Counted from the stretch's first letter, positions 1 through 10,134 are shown. The stretch is DNA of 64,000 nucleotides from Pseudomonas rhizoryzae (GCF_005250615.1 NZ_SULM01000015.1:25970-89969), one strand, 5' to 3'. The notes: generated by a model from the sequence alone, not told the origin. Translations and numbers: made by a program.

Positions 1-1
1 C

Positions 2-931
2 GAACTGGACGTCCTGGCCAACTTCGCCGAACGGGCGCTCAATCTGGACCTGAACAAACCACGCTTCGTCGAGGAGCCCTGCCTGAAGATCGGCCAGGGT
101 CGCCATCCGGTGGTGGAGCAGGTGCTGGAAACGCCCTTCGTCGCCAACGACGTCACTCTGGACAACGACACCCGCATGCTGGTGATCACTGGCCCGAACA
201 TGGGCGGTAAATCCACCTATATGCGCCAGACCGCCTTGATCGTGCTGCTGGCCCATGTCGGCAGCTTCGTCCCGGCGGCCAGTTGCGAGCTGTCCCTGGT
301 GGATCGCATCTTTACCCGCATCGGCTCCAGCGACGACCTGGCCGGTGGCCGCTCCACCTTCATGGTAGAGATGAGCGAGACCGCCAACATCCTGCACAAC
401 GCCAGCGAACACAGCCTGGTGCTGATGGACGAGGTCGGCCGCGGCACCAGTACCTTCGACGGCCTGTCGCTGGCCTGGGCCGCCGCCGAGCAACTGGCGC
501 GACTGCGCGCCTGGACGCTGTTCGCCACCCACTACTTCGAACTGACCGTCCTGCCGGAAGGCCAGCCGACGGTGGCCAACGTCCACCTCAACGCCACCGA
601 GCACAACGATCGCATCGTCTTCCTGCACCATGTGCTACCCGGCCCGGCCAGCCAGAGCTACGGCCTGGCCGTGGCGCAGCTGGCCGGTGTCCCCGAGGAC
701 GTCATCCTGCGCGCCCGCGAGCACCTCGCCCGTCTGGAAGCCGCCAGTTTCAACGGGGAAGTCGCCGGTGCGCCAGCGGTGAGCGCACCGCCCAAGACCC
801 GCCCGCTGCAGGCCGATCTGTTCGCCAGCGCCGCCCATCCTCTTATCGAGGAACTGGAACGCTTGCAGCCAGACGACATCACACCCAGAAAGGCCCTGGA
901 GCTTATCTACGAATGGAAAAAGCGTATCTGA
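2..931 (+). CDS. mutS: DNA mismatch repair protein MutS, C-terminal part
   Basis: This is the last 309 residues of MutS; the start lies before the window. MutS recognises mismatches and recruits MutL. The visible part is the ABC-type ATPase domain: Walker [10 protein letters not shown] lies at about residues 64-72 of the fragment, the signature region follows, Walker B ends in MDE at about 142-144, and the conserved HY of the ATHYFEL switch comes after it. The C-terminal tail ends in a helical region typical of the dimerisation and tetramerisation end. The reading frame is open from base 2. The neighbour fdxA follows after 68 bases, the standard Pseudomonas order. Nothing is abnormal in the part seen. 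Confidence 0.97.
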   Translation, partial: ELDVLANFAERALNLDLNKPRFVEEPCLKIGQGRHPVVEQVLETPFVANDVTLDNDTRMLVITGPNMGGKSTYMRQTALIVLLAHVGSFVPAASCELSLVDRIFTRIGSSDDLAGGRSTFMVEMSETANILHNASEHSLVLMDEVGRGTSTFDGLSLAWAAAEQLARLRAWTLFATHYFELTVLPEGQPTVANVHLNATEHNDRIVFLHHVLPGPASQSYGLAVAQLAGVPEDVILRAREHLARLEAASFNGEVAGAPAVSAPPKTRPLQADLFASAAHPLIEELERLQPDDITPRKALELIYEWKKRI

Positions 932-999
932 GTTAACGGATACGAGGCTTCTGGCAATGCTGCTAGAATCCGCCGCCTTAGCCTGAGGAGAATGAGCAG

Positions 1000-1323
1000 A
1001 TGACCTTCGTCGTCACTGACAACTGCATCAAATGCAAATATACCGACTGCGTGGAAGTCTGCCCGGTGGACTGCTTCTACGAAGGCCCCAACTTCCTGGT
1101 GATCCACCCGGACGAGTGCATCGACTGCGCCCTGTGCGAGCCCGAGTGCCCGGCCCAAGCGATCTTCTCGGAAGACGAGGTACCGGCCGGCCAGGAAGCC
1201 TTCATCGAACTCAACAGTGAGCTGGCCAACATCTGGCCGAACATCACCGAGAAGAAGGATGCCCTGCCCGACGCCGCCGAGTGGGATGGCAAGCCCAATA
1301 AGCTCCCCCAGCTCGAACGCTAG
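1000..1323 (+). CDS. fdxA: 7Fe ferredoxin I (3Fe-4S/4Fe-4S)
   Basis: A 107-residue ferredoxin that carries electrons with one 3Fe-4S and one 4Fe-4S cluster. Nine cysteines sit at 9, 12, 17, 21, 25, 40, 43, 46 and 50 (Met counted), the pattern of Azotobacter FdI-type proteins, followed by the usual acidic C-terminal extension. The start is preceded by a GAGGAG box eight bases upstream. A possible -10 hexamer TAGAAT lies at 964-969, so it may have its own promoter downstream of mutS. It converges on rsmZ, and the strong hairpin at 1355-1376 lies between the two 3' ends. The physiological partner is unknown. Confidence 0.96.
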   Translation: MTFVVTDNCIKCKYTDCVEVCPVDCFYEGPNFLVIHPDECIDCALCEPECPAQAIFSEDEVPAGQEAFIELNSELANIWPNITEKKDALPDAAEWDGKPNKLPQLER

Positions 1324-1348
1324 ACGTTGCCTGAAAAGTCCAGGCGAT

Positions 1349-1376
1349 AAAAAAGGGGGCGGATCGCTCCGCCCCC
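1349..1376 (-). terminator. Intrinsic terminator of rsmZ
   Basis: Hairpin with arms GGGGGCGGA and TCCGCCCCC around TCGC at 1355-1376. On the minus strand it is followed by six T, a textbook intrinsic terminator for RsmZ. On the plus strand the T tract is poor, so it would stop fdxA transcripts only weakly. Confidence 0.9.
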
Positions 1377-1473
1377 TTCGTCCCTGTCCCTGAAATCCTG
1401 CCACCGTCCTGGTGAACCTCGTCCTGAGGTGTTCCCGATCCGCGTCCTGCCGATCCGTGTCGTCCTTAACACA
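1349..1473 (-). ncRNA. rsmZ: RsmZ small RNA (sequesters RsmA/CsrA)
   Basis: A regulatory RNA of about 125 nt on the minus strand. It shows repeated GGA motifs, several in hairpin loops: CCTC-AGGAC-GAGG, CACC-AGGAC-GGTG and GTGT-TAAGGACG-ACAC near the 5' end. It ends in a GC-rich hairpin with a T6 run. RsmZ binds and titrates RsmA/CsrA and so relieves translational repression. The place between fdxA and rpoS is the classical rsmZ locus of Pseudomonas, and the length matches the family (about 120-130 nt). The 5' end at 1473 is inferred from the promoter spacing. A GacA-type box lies about 180 bases upstream. Confidence 0.93.
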
Positions 1474-1479
1474 GAGCCG

Positions 1480-1507
1480 ATACTACTCTTGTAGCGAACG
1501 CCGGCAA
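1480..1507 (-). promoter_or_regulatory. Putative sigma-70 promoter of rsmZ
   Basis: On the minus strand TTGCCG (1507-1502) and TAGTAT (1485-1480) are separated by 16 bases. Six bases after the -10 box comes TGTGTT, the probable 5' end of RsmZ at 1473. Confidence 0.6.
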
Positions 1508-1646
1508 TCTGCCATCCGGCTCGGCACCTGCCCGCCCAGCGTCAGACCCGAACCAAAAAATCCCTTACGTAACAGTCACTTGAGATTGGCAATGCGGACC
1601 AAGCGAGGCTTTCCGGCAATCCTCGGCGCCTCCCGCTTACGCGTCC

Positions 1647-1664
1647 TGTAAGCCGAGACCTACA
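1647..1664. promoter_or_regulatory. GacA upstream activating box of rsmZ
   Basis: TGTAAG-CCGAGA-CCTACA differs at one base from the GacA box consensus TGTAAG-N6-CTTACA. It lies about 175-190 bases upstream of the inferred RsmZ start, the usual distance of this box in Pseudomonas rsm genes. It also lies just downstream of rpoS. Confidence 0.8.
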
Positions 1665-1675
1665 GTGCGACACAG

Positions 1676-1700
1676 AAAAAAGCCCGGACTAATCCGGGCT
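1676..1700 (-). terminator. Intrinsic terminator of rpoS
   Basis: AGCCCGGA-CTAA-TCCGGGCT at 1681-1700, followed on the minus strand by a T-rich run. It lies 28 bases after the rpoS stop codon and separates rpoS from the rsmZ control region. Confidence 0.88.
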
Positions 1701-1728
1701 TCGTTGGGTTGGTGTTCAGCTAGTGGCG

Positions 1729-2721
1729 TCAGAACAGCGCGTCGCTGGACAGGCCGTTACGCTCGAAGATCTCTCGTAACCGCTTCAGCGCCTCGACCTG
1801 AATCTGCCTGACCCGCTCGCGGGTCAGGCCTATTTCCTGCCCCACTTCCTCCAAGGTGCAGGCCTCGTGTCCGCGTAGCCCGAAGCGACGAACCACCACT
1901 TCCCGCTGCTTTTCCGGCAGCTCTAGCAGCCACTGGTCGATGCTCTGGTTGAGATCGGAATCCTGCAGCAGCTCGCAAGGATCGGTGGGTCGGTCATCGG
2001 TGAGAGTATCGAGCAGGGTCTTCTCGGAATCGGGGCCGAGCACCATGTCGACCGAGCTGATGCGCTCGTTCAAGCCCATTACCCGCTTCACGTCCGCTAC
2101 CGGCTTTTCTAGCAGCGCCGCGATCTCTTCCGGCGAAGGCTCATGATCGAGCTTCTGAGTCAGTTCCCGCGCCGCGCGCAAGTGCAGGTTGAGCTCCTTC
2201 ACCACGTGGATGGGCAGGCGGATGGTACGGGTCTGATTCATGATCGCCCGTTCGATGGTCTGCCGGATCCACCAGGTGGCGTAGGTCGAGAAACGGAAAC
2301 CGCGTTCCGGATCGAACTTCTCCACCGCACGGATCAAGCCGAGGTTGCCCTCCTCAATCAGATCGAGCAGCGACAGGCCCCGGTTGATGTAGCGCCGCGC
2401 GATCTTCACCACCAGACGCAGATTGCTTTCGATCATGCGCTTGCGACCGGCGGGATCGCCGCGTTGCGCCAGCCGTGCGAAGTGCACCTCTTCGGCTGGC
2501 GAGAGCAGTGGCGAGAAGCCGATTTCGTTGAGATAGAGTTGCGTAGCGTCGAGTGCCTTGCCGTAGTCGGCCAGCTTCGCCCCACGAAGAACCTGATTGC
2601 CGCGCCCGGACAGCGCCTTGCCCATGGCGGTATCGGCAGATTCCTCACCGAAGCGGTTGGAATCGAGAAGCAGAACGTCGTCTCCGAGGTCGTACTCGGT
2701 TTCTTGTTTAATCTGGATCAT
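1729..2721 (-). CDS. rpoS: RNA polymerase sigma factor RpoS (sigma-38)
   Basis: General stress and stationary-phase sigma factor, 330 residues from the chosen ATG (family about 334). Region 1.2 ([14 protein letters not shown]), region 2 with the [12 protein letters not shown] core and the -10 binding [10 protein letters not shown], region 3, and a region 4 helix-turn-helix ([19 protein letters not shown]) are all present. The frame is open 26 codons further upstream, but those residues do not resemble RpoS, whereas the ATG at 2721 begins just before the acidic DDVLLL found near the N terminus of family members. In Pseudomonas the main rpoS promoter lies inside nlpD, the next gene upstream. 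Its output feeds the same stationary-phase programme as RsmZ next door. Confidence 0.97.
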   Translation of the reverse strand: MIQIKQETEYDLGDDVLLLDSNRFGEESADTAMGKALSGRGNQVLRGAKLADYGKALDATQLYLNEIGFSPLLSPAEEVHFARLAQRGDPAGRKRMIESNLRLVVKIARRYINRGLSLLDLIEEGNLGLIRAVEKFDPERGFRFSTYATWWIRQTIERAIMNQTRTIRLPIHVVKELNLHLRAARELTQKLDHEPSPEEIAALLEKPVADVKRVMGLNERISSVDMVLGPDSEKTLLDTLTDDRPTDPCELLQDSDLNQSIDQWLLELPEKQREVVVRRFGLRGHEACTLEEVGQEIGLTRERVRQIQVEALKRLREIFERNGLSSDALF

Positions 2722-2831
2722 CTTGAGTAACCCTTGCTCGTCTGTGCTTCGAGCCAGGGCGTACCGATACGTTGCCGATGCGCCATGACTCGCCCCCAAA
2801 GGATTGCGGGATCGAGTCGGCGCCTAGCGAA

Positions 2832-3746
2832 TCAGCGATTGGGCAGGAACTGCAAGGGATCCACCGGTTTGCCCTGACGGCGGATCTCGAAATGGAGCTT
2901 GACCCTGTCGGTACCGGTCGAACCCATCTCGGCAATCGTCTGCCCTATCTTGACACGCTCACCTTCCCGAACCAGCAACCTACGGTTGTGACCGTAGGCA
3001 CTGACGTAGGTTTCGCTGTGTTTGATGATAACCAGTTCTCCATAACCCCTCAGACCGTTGCCCGCGTACACCACGGTGCCGTCGGCGGCGGCCATGACGG
3101 GCTGTCCTTCCTGCCCGGCGATGTCTATTCCCTTGTTCAGCGTACTGCTGGCGGAGAAGCGACTGATCAAAGTACCTTTCGTCGGCCAAGCCCAACCGGC
3201 AGCCGATTGGGGCACGTCGCGAGTGGGTGTCTGGGCAGGTGTCACCGGGGTCGGCGGGGGTGCCTCGGGCAGATTCGCGGTCACTACCGGCGTGGCGGCG
3301 CTGGGATTCGAGGTGACCGGCGGTGAAGTCGGCACCGGCGTCGCGACCGGATGCCCCGCCGCCGGGCCGGTAGCGACCGCAGCGGGCGATCCCGTGGCCG
3401 GGCGCCGGATGATACGGCTGGAGCCGCTGGCGGTCGCCGTGGAACCGCTGCCAAAGCGGATCACCTGGCCGACGTGGATGACATAGGGCGCACTGAGGCC
3501 ATTTTGCGCCGCCAGGGCACGCCACTCCCACCCATTGCGGGAAGCGATGGAAAACAGGGTGTCGCCGCGTTTGACGCGATATTGACCGGACGTGACCTGG
3601 GGAACACCACCGCGGCTATCGCTACGTTCGACCACCGGCGCCCGCGAACCCGAGGTCGAGCACCCCGTCAGCAACAGGGCCACGAGCAACCCCGCCAGCC
3701 AAACCGCTCGCCCTCGTCCTGGAAATCCTTGCGCTCGGGCCTTCAC
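2832..3746 (-). CDS. nlpD: Lipoprotein NlpD (LysM and degenerate LytM domains)
   Basis: Outer-membrane lipoprotein of 304 residues that activates the amidase AmiC during cell separation in the family. It starts with GTG at 3746 behind a GGAGG box. The signal peptide ends in the lipobox LLTGC at about residue 29. A LysM domain (YRVKRGDTLFSIASRNGW) lies at about 56-100, a Pro/Thr-rich linker at about 110-185, and a LytM/M23 domain at about 195-304. In the M23 domain the first metal ligand is replaced (NKGID in place of HxGxD) and the HxH motif is YGHN, so it should be catalytically inactive, as in other NlpD and EnvC activators. It lies upstream of rpoS in the conserved surE-pcm-nlpD-rpoS order. 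Confidence 0.95.
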   Translation of the reverse strand: MKARAQGFPGRGRAVWLAGLLVALLLTGCSTSGSRAPVVERSDSRGGVPQVTSGQYRVKRGDTLFSIASRNGWEWRALAAQNGLSAPYVIHVGQVIRFGSGSTATASGSSRIIRRPATGSPAAVATGPAAGHPVATPVPTSPPVTSNPSAATPVVTANLPEAPPPTPVTPAQTPTRDVPQSAAGWAWPTKGTLISRFSASSTLNKGIDIAGQEGQPVMAAADGTVVYAGNGLRGYGELVIIKHSETYVSAYGHNRRLLVREGERVKIGQTIAEMGSTGTDRVKLHFEIRRQGKPVDPLQFLPNR

Positions 3747-3860
3747 CCGTTCCTCCCGCAGAGTCTGATCATCTAGCGTCCGGTCATCCTGCCGGGCTCA
3801 AGCGGTCGCAGCCGCCAGGCTGCCTTGGAGCCCGACGCGCAGGTAACGTTCCCGGGTCTC

Positions 3861-4541
3861 TCACTGAGCCAGGGGCCCGTTGAGCAGCGGCACGAAACGC
3901 ACGGCGTTGAGTTCATGGCGAACGAAGCCGTCGTCCTGGCGCACGATCAGCAAGAGCTTCTGCTCTTCGTCGACGCCCACCGGAATCACCAGGCGGCCAC
4001 CCGGCGCCAACTGGTCGAGCAGCGCCTGGGGCACCTCGCGGGCGGCAGCGGTGACGATGATGCCATTATAGGGTGCCAGGGCCGGCCAGCCTTCCCAGCC
4101 ATCGCCCCAGCGGAACACCACGTTGCGCAGATTGAGTTCGAGCAGGCGCTCCTTGGCGCGATCCTGCAGCGATTGGATGCGCTCGACGGAAAACACCCGC
4201 TCCACGGTCTGCGCCAGGATGGCGGTCTGGTAACCGGAGCCGGTGCCGATCTCCATGACCTTGTCCAGCGGCCCACCCGCGAGCAGCAGCTCGGTCATGC
4301 GCGCCACCATGAAGGGCTGGGAGATGGTCTGGTTGTGGCCGATGGGCAGCGCCGTGTCTTCGTAGGCGCGATGGGCCAGGGCCTCGTCGACGAACAGGTG
4401 ACGCGGCGTGCGACGGATCACCTCCAGCACCTGGGCGTTGGACAGCCCTTCCTCGTAGAGTCGCTGGATGAGCCGCTCGCGGGTGCGCTGGGACGTCATG
4501 CCGATGCCGTGTCTTTGCATATGCTCTTGCCCCTGATTCAT
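3861..4541 (-). CDS. pcm: Protein-L-isoaspartate O-methyltransferase
   Basis: Repairs isoaspartyl residues in aged proteins using S-adenosylmethionine. The SAM-binding motif [11 protein letters not shown] and the family motif GHNQTISQP are present. Two starts are possible. The ATG at 4541 overlaps the surE stop as ATGA and has GGAG eight bases upstream. The ATG at 4499 gives the [10 protein letters not shown] terminus usual in Pseudomonas (about 212 residues) but lacks a clear ribosome site. I annotate the longer form because of the coupling. With surE and rpoS it forms a stationary-phase survival cluster. Confidence 0.95.
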   Translation of the reverse strand: MNQGQEHMQRHGIGMTSQRTRERLIQRLYEEGLSNAQVLEVIRRTPRHLFVDEALAHRAYEDTALPIGHNQTISQPFMVARMTELLLAGGPLDKVMEIGTGSGYQTAILAQTVERVFSVERIQSLQDRAKERLLELNLRNVVFRWGDGWEGWPALAPYNGIIVTAAAREVPQALLDQLAPGGRLVIPVGVDEEQKLLLIVRQDDGFVRHELNAVRFVPLLNGPLAQ

Positions 4542-5293
4542 GCCAGCAGCTCCGTCAGCGCCGACAGGCCGGCGAAGCCCTCGCGGAAGGTACGGTCGAA
4601 CTGCAGCGGCGTGACCGATACATAGCCCTCTAGTACAGCATGGAAATCCGTACCTGGGCCGCCGTCCACCGCATCGCCCGACACGGAGATCCAGTAGCCG
4701 ACCTTGCCCCGCGGATTGACCTCGCGCACCGGCGGCTTGGCCTGGGCCCGATGGCCGAGTCGCGTGAGCTGCACACCCTTGATCTGCTCCAGCGGTAGAT
4801 CGGGGATATTGACGTTGAGCACCGTACGCGGCGGCAGGTCGAGACGCTCGTGCAGGGCGACGATGCGGGCGGCGATCTCCGCCGCGACGGCCATACGCTC
4901 GGCACTGCGCGATACCAGCGAGAAAGCGATGGCCGGACGGTTGAGGAAGCGCCCCTCCATGGCCGCGGCCACGGTACCGGAATAGAGGACGTCATCGCCC
5001 AGGTTGGCGCCCAGGTTGATGCCGGCCACCACCATGTCCGGGGTCTCCTCGAGCAACCCGTTGAGGCCGAGGTGAACGCAATCGGTGGGCGTGCCGTTGA
5101 CGCCCAAGTAGCCGTTGGGCAAACGCTGGGGATGCAGCGGCCGATCCAGCGTCAGGGCGCTGCTCACACCGCTCATGTCATAGAGCGGCGCAACCACCTG
5201 GCACTCGTAGTCCGCACGGGCGGCGAGCGCGGCATGCAGCGCGGCGATACCGGGGGCGAGTACCCCATCGTCGTTGGCGATCAGAAGTCGCAT
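4538..5293 (-). CDS. surE: 5'/3'-nucleotidase SurE
   Basis: Metal-dependent nucleoside monophosphate phosphatase of 251 residues. The N-terminal metal motif ANDDG (residues 6-10), the [10 protein letters not shown] motif and the catalytic asparagine region [23 protein letters not shown] are intact. It overlaps truD by 13 bases at its start and pcm by four at its end, so the three genes are translationally linked. Its family role is stationary-phase survival, matching the neighbour rpoS. Confidence 0.96.
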   Translation of the reverse strand: MRLLIANDDGVLAPGIAALHAALAARADYECQVVAPLYDMSGVSSALTLDRPLHPQRLPNGYLGVNGTPTDCVHLGLNGLLEETPDMVVAGINLGANLGDDVLYSGTVAAAMEGRFLNRPAIAFSLVSRSAERMAVAAEIAARIVALHERLDLPPRTVLNVNIPDLPLEQIKGVQLTRLGHRAQAKPPVREVNPRGKVGYWISVSGDAVDGGPGTDFHAVLEGYVSVTPLQFDRTFREGFAGLSALTELLA

Positions 5294-6339
5294 GGATGTT
5301 CCGTCTGCCCCGCCTCGCCGAGCGTTACCAGCTCGCGAACCACTGCGGTGGCGAAACAGCCGGCCGGCAGGACGAATTCGATTTGCAGAATGTCAGGAGC
5401 GGGATAATGCCACGTCAGGCCGCCGATGGGGAGGCGCAGGATGCGCCGTTCATGCGACAGGCCGGCACCGGCCAGCCAGGCGGGCAGCTCTCCGGCGGCC
5501 TCTGCCACGCCTTGCTCGAGACTGGCAGCCGGGCCTGCTACCGGCGAATCCCCTTTGCCCCAGAGGGGGCCGGTGGGGTGCAGGTCGAGGGCCGCGAGGC
5601 GTGGATCGGCCAGATCCGCGGCGGTTGCCGGGAACTGGCTGCGGCTATCGGTGAAGGCCAGCAGGTCACCTTCACGAACCTGATTCCAGGAGCCTTCGGC
5701 GACGCGCCGGGCCAAAACCTGATTGAACAGCCAGCTGCGCGCGGCGGACAAGGTGCGCGAACGGCGGTTGCGCTGCTCGGGCAGGCGCTGGTCGCGCGCG
5801 CAGTCCCGGGCATCGGCCAGATTGCTGCCCTGGTAGCCGAAACGCTGCGGCCCGAAATAATTGGGCACGCCCTGGGCGGCGATGGCCTGCAGCCGAGCCT
5901 CCAAGGCCGCCGGATCGGCCTTGAGGCCAGTCAGGCGCAGGCGGAAACCGTTGGCGGCATGGGCGCCCCGCTGCAATTTGCGACGATGCCGGCCCTGCTG
6001 CAGGATCACCAGCGTCTCGTCACAGGCGGCGGCCAAATCCGGATCGGCCTTGCCGGGCAGGTGCAGGCTGAACCATTGACGGGTCAGCGCCTGGCGATCC
6101 TTGAGTCCGGCGTAGCTGATCGCCCGCTGTGGTACGCCAGCGACGCGGGCCAGACGACGCACGGCTTCTTCGGTATTGAGGCCACGCTTCTCGACCCACA
6201 GCCAGAGATGCTCGCCATCGCCACTGAGCGGGATGTCCAGCACCTCGTCCACCTGGAAGTCTTCGGCACTGGCCTTGAGGATCGCCTGGCCACAGGGCTC
6301 GCCATGGGCACGCGGCCCGAGCAGCTGGTCTTCGGTCAT
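5281..6339 (-). CDS. truD: tRNA pseudouridine(13) synthase TruD
   Basis: Isomerises U13 of tRNA-Glu. The protein has 352 residues. The catalytic motif of the family, [15 protein letters not shown], with its aspartate is present at about residues 79-93, and the TruD insertion domain follows with NYFGPQRFG, a family signature. The start ATG overlaps the ispF stop by four bases (ATGA), and the 3' end overlaps surE. It is part of the ispF-truD-surE-pcm operon. Confidence 0.95.
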   Translation of the reverse strand: MTEDQLLGPRAHGEPCGQAILKASAEDFQVDEVLDIPLSGDGEHLWLWVEKRGLNTEEAVRRLARVAGVPQRAISYAGLKDRQALTRQWFSLHLPGKADPDLAAACDETLVILQQGRHRRKLQRGAHAANGFRLRLTGLKADPAALEARLQAIAAQGVPNYFGPQRFGYQGSNLADARDCARDQRLPEQRNRRSRTLSAARSWLFNQVLARRVAEGSWNQVREGDLLAFTDSRSQFPATAADLADPRLAALDLHPTGPLWGKGDSPVAGPAASLEQGVAEAAGELPAWLAGAGLSHERRILRLPIGGLTWHYPAPDILQIEFVLPAGCFATAVVRELVTLGEAGQTEHPCDF

Positions 6340-6809
6340 AGCGGCAACAGCAGCGCCACGGCGTGCACGGCGATCCCTTCCTCGCGCCCGACGAAGCCTA
6401 GGCGCTCGGTGGTGGTGGCCTTGACGTTGACCTGGCCCAGCTCGACCTGCAGGTCTTCGGCGATGGCCTGGCGCATGGCCTCGATGTGCGGCGCCATCTT
6501 CGGCGCCTGGGCGGCGATGGTGCCGTCGACGTTGCCCACCTTCCAGCCCTGCTCCCGCACCAGGCCGACCACGTGGCGCAACAGCACCCGGCTGTCGGCA
6601 CCCTTGAAGCGCGGATCGGTATCGGGGAAATGCTTGCCGATGTCGCCCAGCGCCGCGGCGCCCAACAGGGCGTCGGCCAGGGCGTGCAGCAGCACGTCGC
6701 CGTCGGAGTGGGCGACCAAGCCATGGTGATGGGGGATACGAATGCCACCAAGGGTAATGAAGTCGCCCTCGCCAAAGGCGTGAACGTCGAAACCGTGACC
6801 TATGCGCAT
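6336..6809 (-). CDS. ispF: 2-C-methyl-D-erythritol 2,4-cyclodiphosphate synthase
   Basis: Fifth enzyme of the MEP isoprenoid pathway, 157 residues. The start is fixed by the universal [10 protein letters not shown] terminus, which includes metal ligands D8 and H10. [18 protein letters not shown] and the C-terminal TTTERLGF region are intact. No Shine-Dalgarno sequence precedes the ATG. Instead a perfect 9-bp hairpin plus six T ends one base before it (separate feature). The 17 extra in-frame codons upstream would be encoded by that hairpin and do not look like protein. The partner ispD lies 4.5 kb away, split off by the formaldehyde genes, as in other pseudomonads. Confidence 0.96.
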   Translation of the reverse strand: MRIGHGFDVHAFGEGDFITLGGIRIPHHHGLVAHSDGDVLLHALADALLGAAALGDIGKHFPDTDPRFKGADSRVLLRHVVGLVREQGWKVGNVDGTIAAQAPKMAPHIEAMRQAIAEDLQVELGQVNVKATTTERLGFVGREEGIAVHAVALLLPL

Positions 6810-6810
6810 G

Positions 6811-6842
6811 AAAAAAGACGCCCTGGAAAATGACAGGGCGTC
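6811..6842 (-). terminator. Terminator hairpin abutting the ispF start codon
   Basis: GACGCCCTG and CAGGGCGTC form a perfect 9-bp stem with an 8-base loop (6817-6842). On the minus strand it is followed by T6, then C, then the ispF ATG. By form it is the intrinsic terminator of the fghA transcript. Its position means ispF needs read-through, another promoter, or leaderless initiation. Confidence 0.8.
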
Positions 6843-6878
6843 GATTCTACCGGCTGGCAACAGCTCCCGTCGCCCTTA

Positions 6879-7035
6879 GGCTCTGTACCAAAAGTGCCTG
6901 CGCTCGGTGATGCTTCGTTGAAAAAGGCTTCGGAATGCTCATTTACCGGTCGTAAACTCGTTCGCGAGCCCGGTCCGCTTCCTCAGCGCTTTTCGCCTCG
7001 CCTGACCTTCGCTCGGCGACTTTTCGTACAGAGCC
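6879..7035. mobile_element. 157-bp MITE-like inverted-repeat element
   Basis: The ends are GGCTCTGTAC on the left and GTACAGAGCC on the right, perfect inverted repeats that continue imperfectly (AAAAGT and a GCTCGG block), flanked by TA on both sides (6877-6878 and 7036-7037), as expected of a TA target duplication. The centre is also self-complementary (TTTAC-CGGTC-GTAAA), so the element can fold as a long hairpin. It has no meaningful ORF. It is therefore non-autonomous, probably moved by a transposase that uses TA targets (an IS5-group enzyme is a guess). Its right junction supplies the G of the fghA stop codon. Confidence 0.8.
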
Positions 7036-7883
7036 TATGGGGCGGTGAGAGCCGCCGCATGGTGCCGCAGATGGTCGTCGATGAAGCTGGCGACGAAGAA
7101 ATAGCTGTGGTCGTAGCCGGGCTGCAGACGCAGTTCCAGCGGATGGCCGACGGCTTCCGCGACGCGTTGCAGGGCCTGGGGCTTGAGCTGCTCGGCGAGG
7201 AAGCTGTCCTGCTCTCCCTGGTCGACCAGCAGCGGCAGCCGCTCCTCGGCCTTCTCCAGCAGCGCACAGGCGTCCCACTCGGCCCAGGTGCTGCGGTCTT
7301 CGCCCAGGTAGTTCGAGAAGGCCTTGTGCCCCCAGGGACAATCCAGCGGATTGACGATGGGCGAGAAGGCCGACACCGAGCGATAGCGGCCCGGATGGCG
7401 CAGGGCGCAGATCAGGGCGCCATGGCCGCCCATGGAGTGACCGCTGACGCCGCGACGATCCGAGACCGGGAAATTGGCCTCGATCAGCGCCGGCAGTTCT
7501 TCCACCACGTAATCGTGCATGCGGTAGTGCTTGGCCCAGGGCTGCTGGGTGGCATTGACGTAGAACCCTGCCCCCAGGCCGAAATCCCAGGCCTTCTCGG
7601 GATCGTCCGGCACGTTCTCGCCACGCGGACTGGTATCCGGCGCTACCAGCACCAGACCCAACTCGGCGGCCAGGCGCTGGGCACCGGCCTTCTGCATGAA
7701 GTTCTCGTCGGTGCAGGTCAGCCCCGACAGCCAGTAGAGCACCGGCAGGTCGTTGCGCGCCTCCGCCTGGGGCGGCAGGTAGACGGCGAAGGTCATGTCG
7801 CAGTCGAGGCTGCGAGCACGATGGCGATAGCGTTTGTGCCAACCGCCGAAACTCTTGTTGCTGGAGAGCAGTTCGAGACTCAT
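7035..7883 (-). CDS. fghA: S-formylglutathione hydrolase
   Basis: Esterase of 282 residues that hydrolyses S-formylglutathione to formate and glutathione, the second step of glutathione-dependent formaldehyde detoxification. The nucleophile motif GHSMGGHGA, the [20 protein letters not shown] region and the DQGEQD and YDHSYFF regions of the alpha/beta-hydrolase family are present. The ATG at 7883 was chosen because GGGAG lies eight bases upstream; an ATG two codons earlier is weaker. The stop TAG is made of the TA target plus the first base of the inserted element. Without the insertion the sequence reads TAA at the same codon, so protein length is unchanged. It follows adhC by 44 bases. Confidence 0.95.
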   Translation of the reverse strand: MSLELLSSNKSFGGWHKRYRHRARSLDCDMTFAVYLPPQAEARNDLPVLYWLSGLTCTDENFMQKAGAQRLAAELGLVLVAPDTSPRGENVPDDPEKAWDFGLGAGFYVNATQQPWAKHYRMHDYVVEELPALIEANFPVSDRRGVSGHSMGGHGALICALRHPGRYRSVSAFSPIVNPLDCPWGHKAFSNYLGEDRSTWAEWDACALLEKAEERLPLLVDQGEQDSFLAEQLKPQALQRVAEAVGHPLELRLQPGYDHSYFFVASFIDDHLRHHAAALTAP

Positions 7884-7927
7884 GGTCATCTCCCGCGCAG
7901 AGGGCGCACTGGGCGCCCTCCTAGCAA

Positions 7928-9142
<1,215 letters not shown>

Positions 9143-9144
9143 TC

Positions 9145-10047
9145 ATGGGTTGGGAGGGCATCGACGAATTCGTCGCGGTGGCGAGTACCCTGCACTTCGG
9201 CCAGGCCGCCGACCGCCTGGGCACCTCGACCTCCCACGTCAGCCGCCAAGTGGCGCGCCTGGAAGAGCGCCTGCAGGCGCGGTTGCTCTATCGCAGCACC
9301 CGTAGCGTGGCCCTCACCGAGGCCGGCCATACCTTTCTGCAACACTGCCGGCGCTTGCAGGAAGCCCGCGACGAAGCCCTGCGCGAGGTGAGCGATCTCT
9401 CCAGCCAGCCCAAGGGATTGATCCGCATGACCTGCGCCGTGACCTACGGCGAGCGTTTCGTGGTGCCCCTGGTCAACGACTTCCTCGCTCGCCATCCCGA
9501 AGTCAGCCTGGAGCTGGACCTGACCAACCGCACCGTCGACCTCTTGCACGAAGGCTACGACCTGGCCATCCGTCTGGGCCGCCTGGCCGACTCGCGCCTG
9601 GTGGCGACACGGCTGGCGCCGCGGGAGCTCTATCTGTGCGCCGCGCCGAGTTATCTGGAACGCTACGGCGCGCCCCATACCCTGTCCGAATTGAGTCGCC
9701 ATCGTTGCCTGGTCGGTACCAGCGACATCTGGAGTTTCCGCGAAGAGGAGCGCGAAGTGCTGCACCGGGTGCAGGGTTCCTGGCGCTGCAACAGCGGCCA
9801 GGCGGTGCTGGACGCCGCCTTGCGTGGCTTCGGCCTGTGCCAGTTGCCGGACTACTACGTGCTGCCGCATCTGGCCCGCGGCGAGTTGCGCGCCCTGCTG
9901 GAAAATCGCCAGCCACCCAACACGGCGGTCTGGGCGCTCTATCCGCAGCGCCGCTTTCTCTCACCCAAGATCCGCCTGCTGGTGGAGCACCTTAAACAGG
10001 GGTTGAGCACACCGCGTCCCCGGGATCGCCACACATCCGGAAGCTGA
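9145..10047 (+). CDS. gfnR: LysR-family regulator, probably GfnR of the formaldehyde operon
   Basis: LysR-type transcription factor of 300 residues. The N-terminal winged helix (residues about 1-60: VASTLHFGQAADRLGTS, then SHVSRQVARLEERL) is typical, followed by a two-lobe effector domain (MTCAVTYGERFVVPLVNDF onward). It is divergent from adhC-fghA across 104 bases, the position of GfnR in P. aeruginosa, which controls that operon; the name rests on this position. The ribosome site is AGGGA. The effector is not visible from sequence. Confidence 0.85.
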   Translation: MGWEGIDEFVAVASTLHFGQAADRLGTSTSHVSRQVARLEERLQARLLYRSTRSVALTEAGHTFLQHCRRLQEARDEALREVSDLSSQPKGLIRMTCAVTYGERFVVPLVNDFLARHPEVSLELDLTNRTVDLLHEGYDLAIRLGRLADSRLVATRLAPRELYLCAAPSYLERYGAPHTLSELSRHRCLVGTSDIWSFREEEREVLHRVQGSWRCNSGQAVLDAALRGFGLCQLPDYYVLPHLARGELRALLENRQPPNTAVWALYPQRRFLSPKIRLLVEHLKQGLSTPRPRDRHTSGS

Positions 10048-10098
10048 GCGCAGCGGAGGAACCGCGCCTTTCCACGGGCCTTCGAAACAGGTGTCGGT

Positions 10099-10134
10099 CG
10101 TCGCGGCACCGCCCCTCCCGGTGGCGCCGCGACG
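10099..10134 (+). other. GC-rich stem-loop before the baeRF gene
   Basis: CGTCGCGGC and GCCGCGACG form a perfect 9-bp stem (10099-10107 with 10126-10134) around an inner ACCG/CGGT pair. It lies 52-87 bases after the gfnR stop and 22 bases before the baeRF ATG. No T run follows, so it is either a 5' leader structure or a poor terminator. Confidence 0.55.

Noticed and set aside
1330..1347. GCCTG-AAAAGTC-CAGGC mini hairpin and its GAAAAGTC similarity to the MITE end
   Set aside because: Only an 8-base match without TA-flanked ends; probably chance.
1412..1651. 79-codon ORF on the plus strand between fdxA and rpoS
   Set aside because: It is antisense to rsmZ and its control region, has no ribosome site and no recognisable domain.
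1637..1653. CTTAC-N7-GTAAG inverted repeat near the GacA box
   Set aside because: Its half sites face the wrong way for a GacA box; the overlapping TGTAAG-N6-CCTACA fits the consensus and the distance far better.
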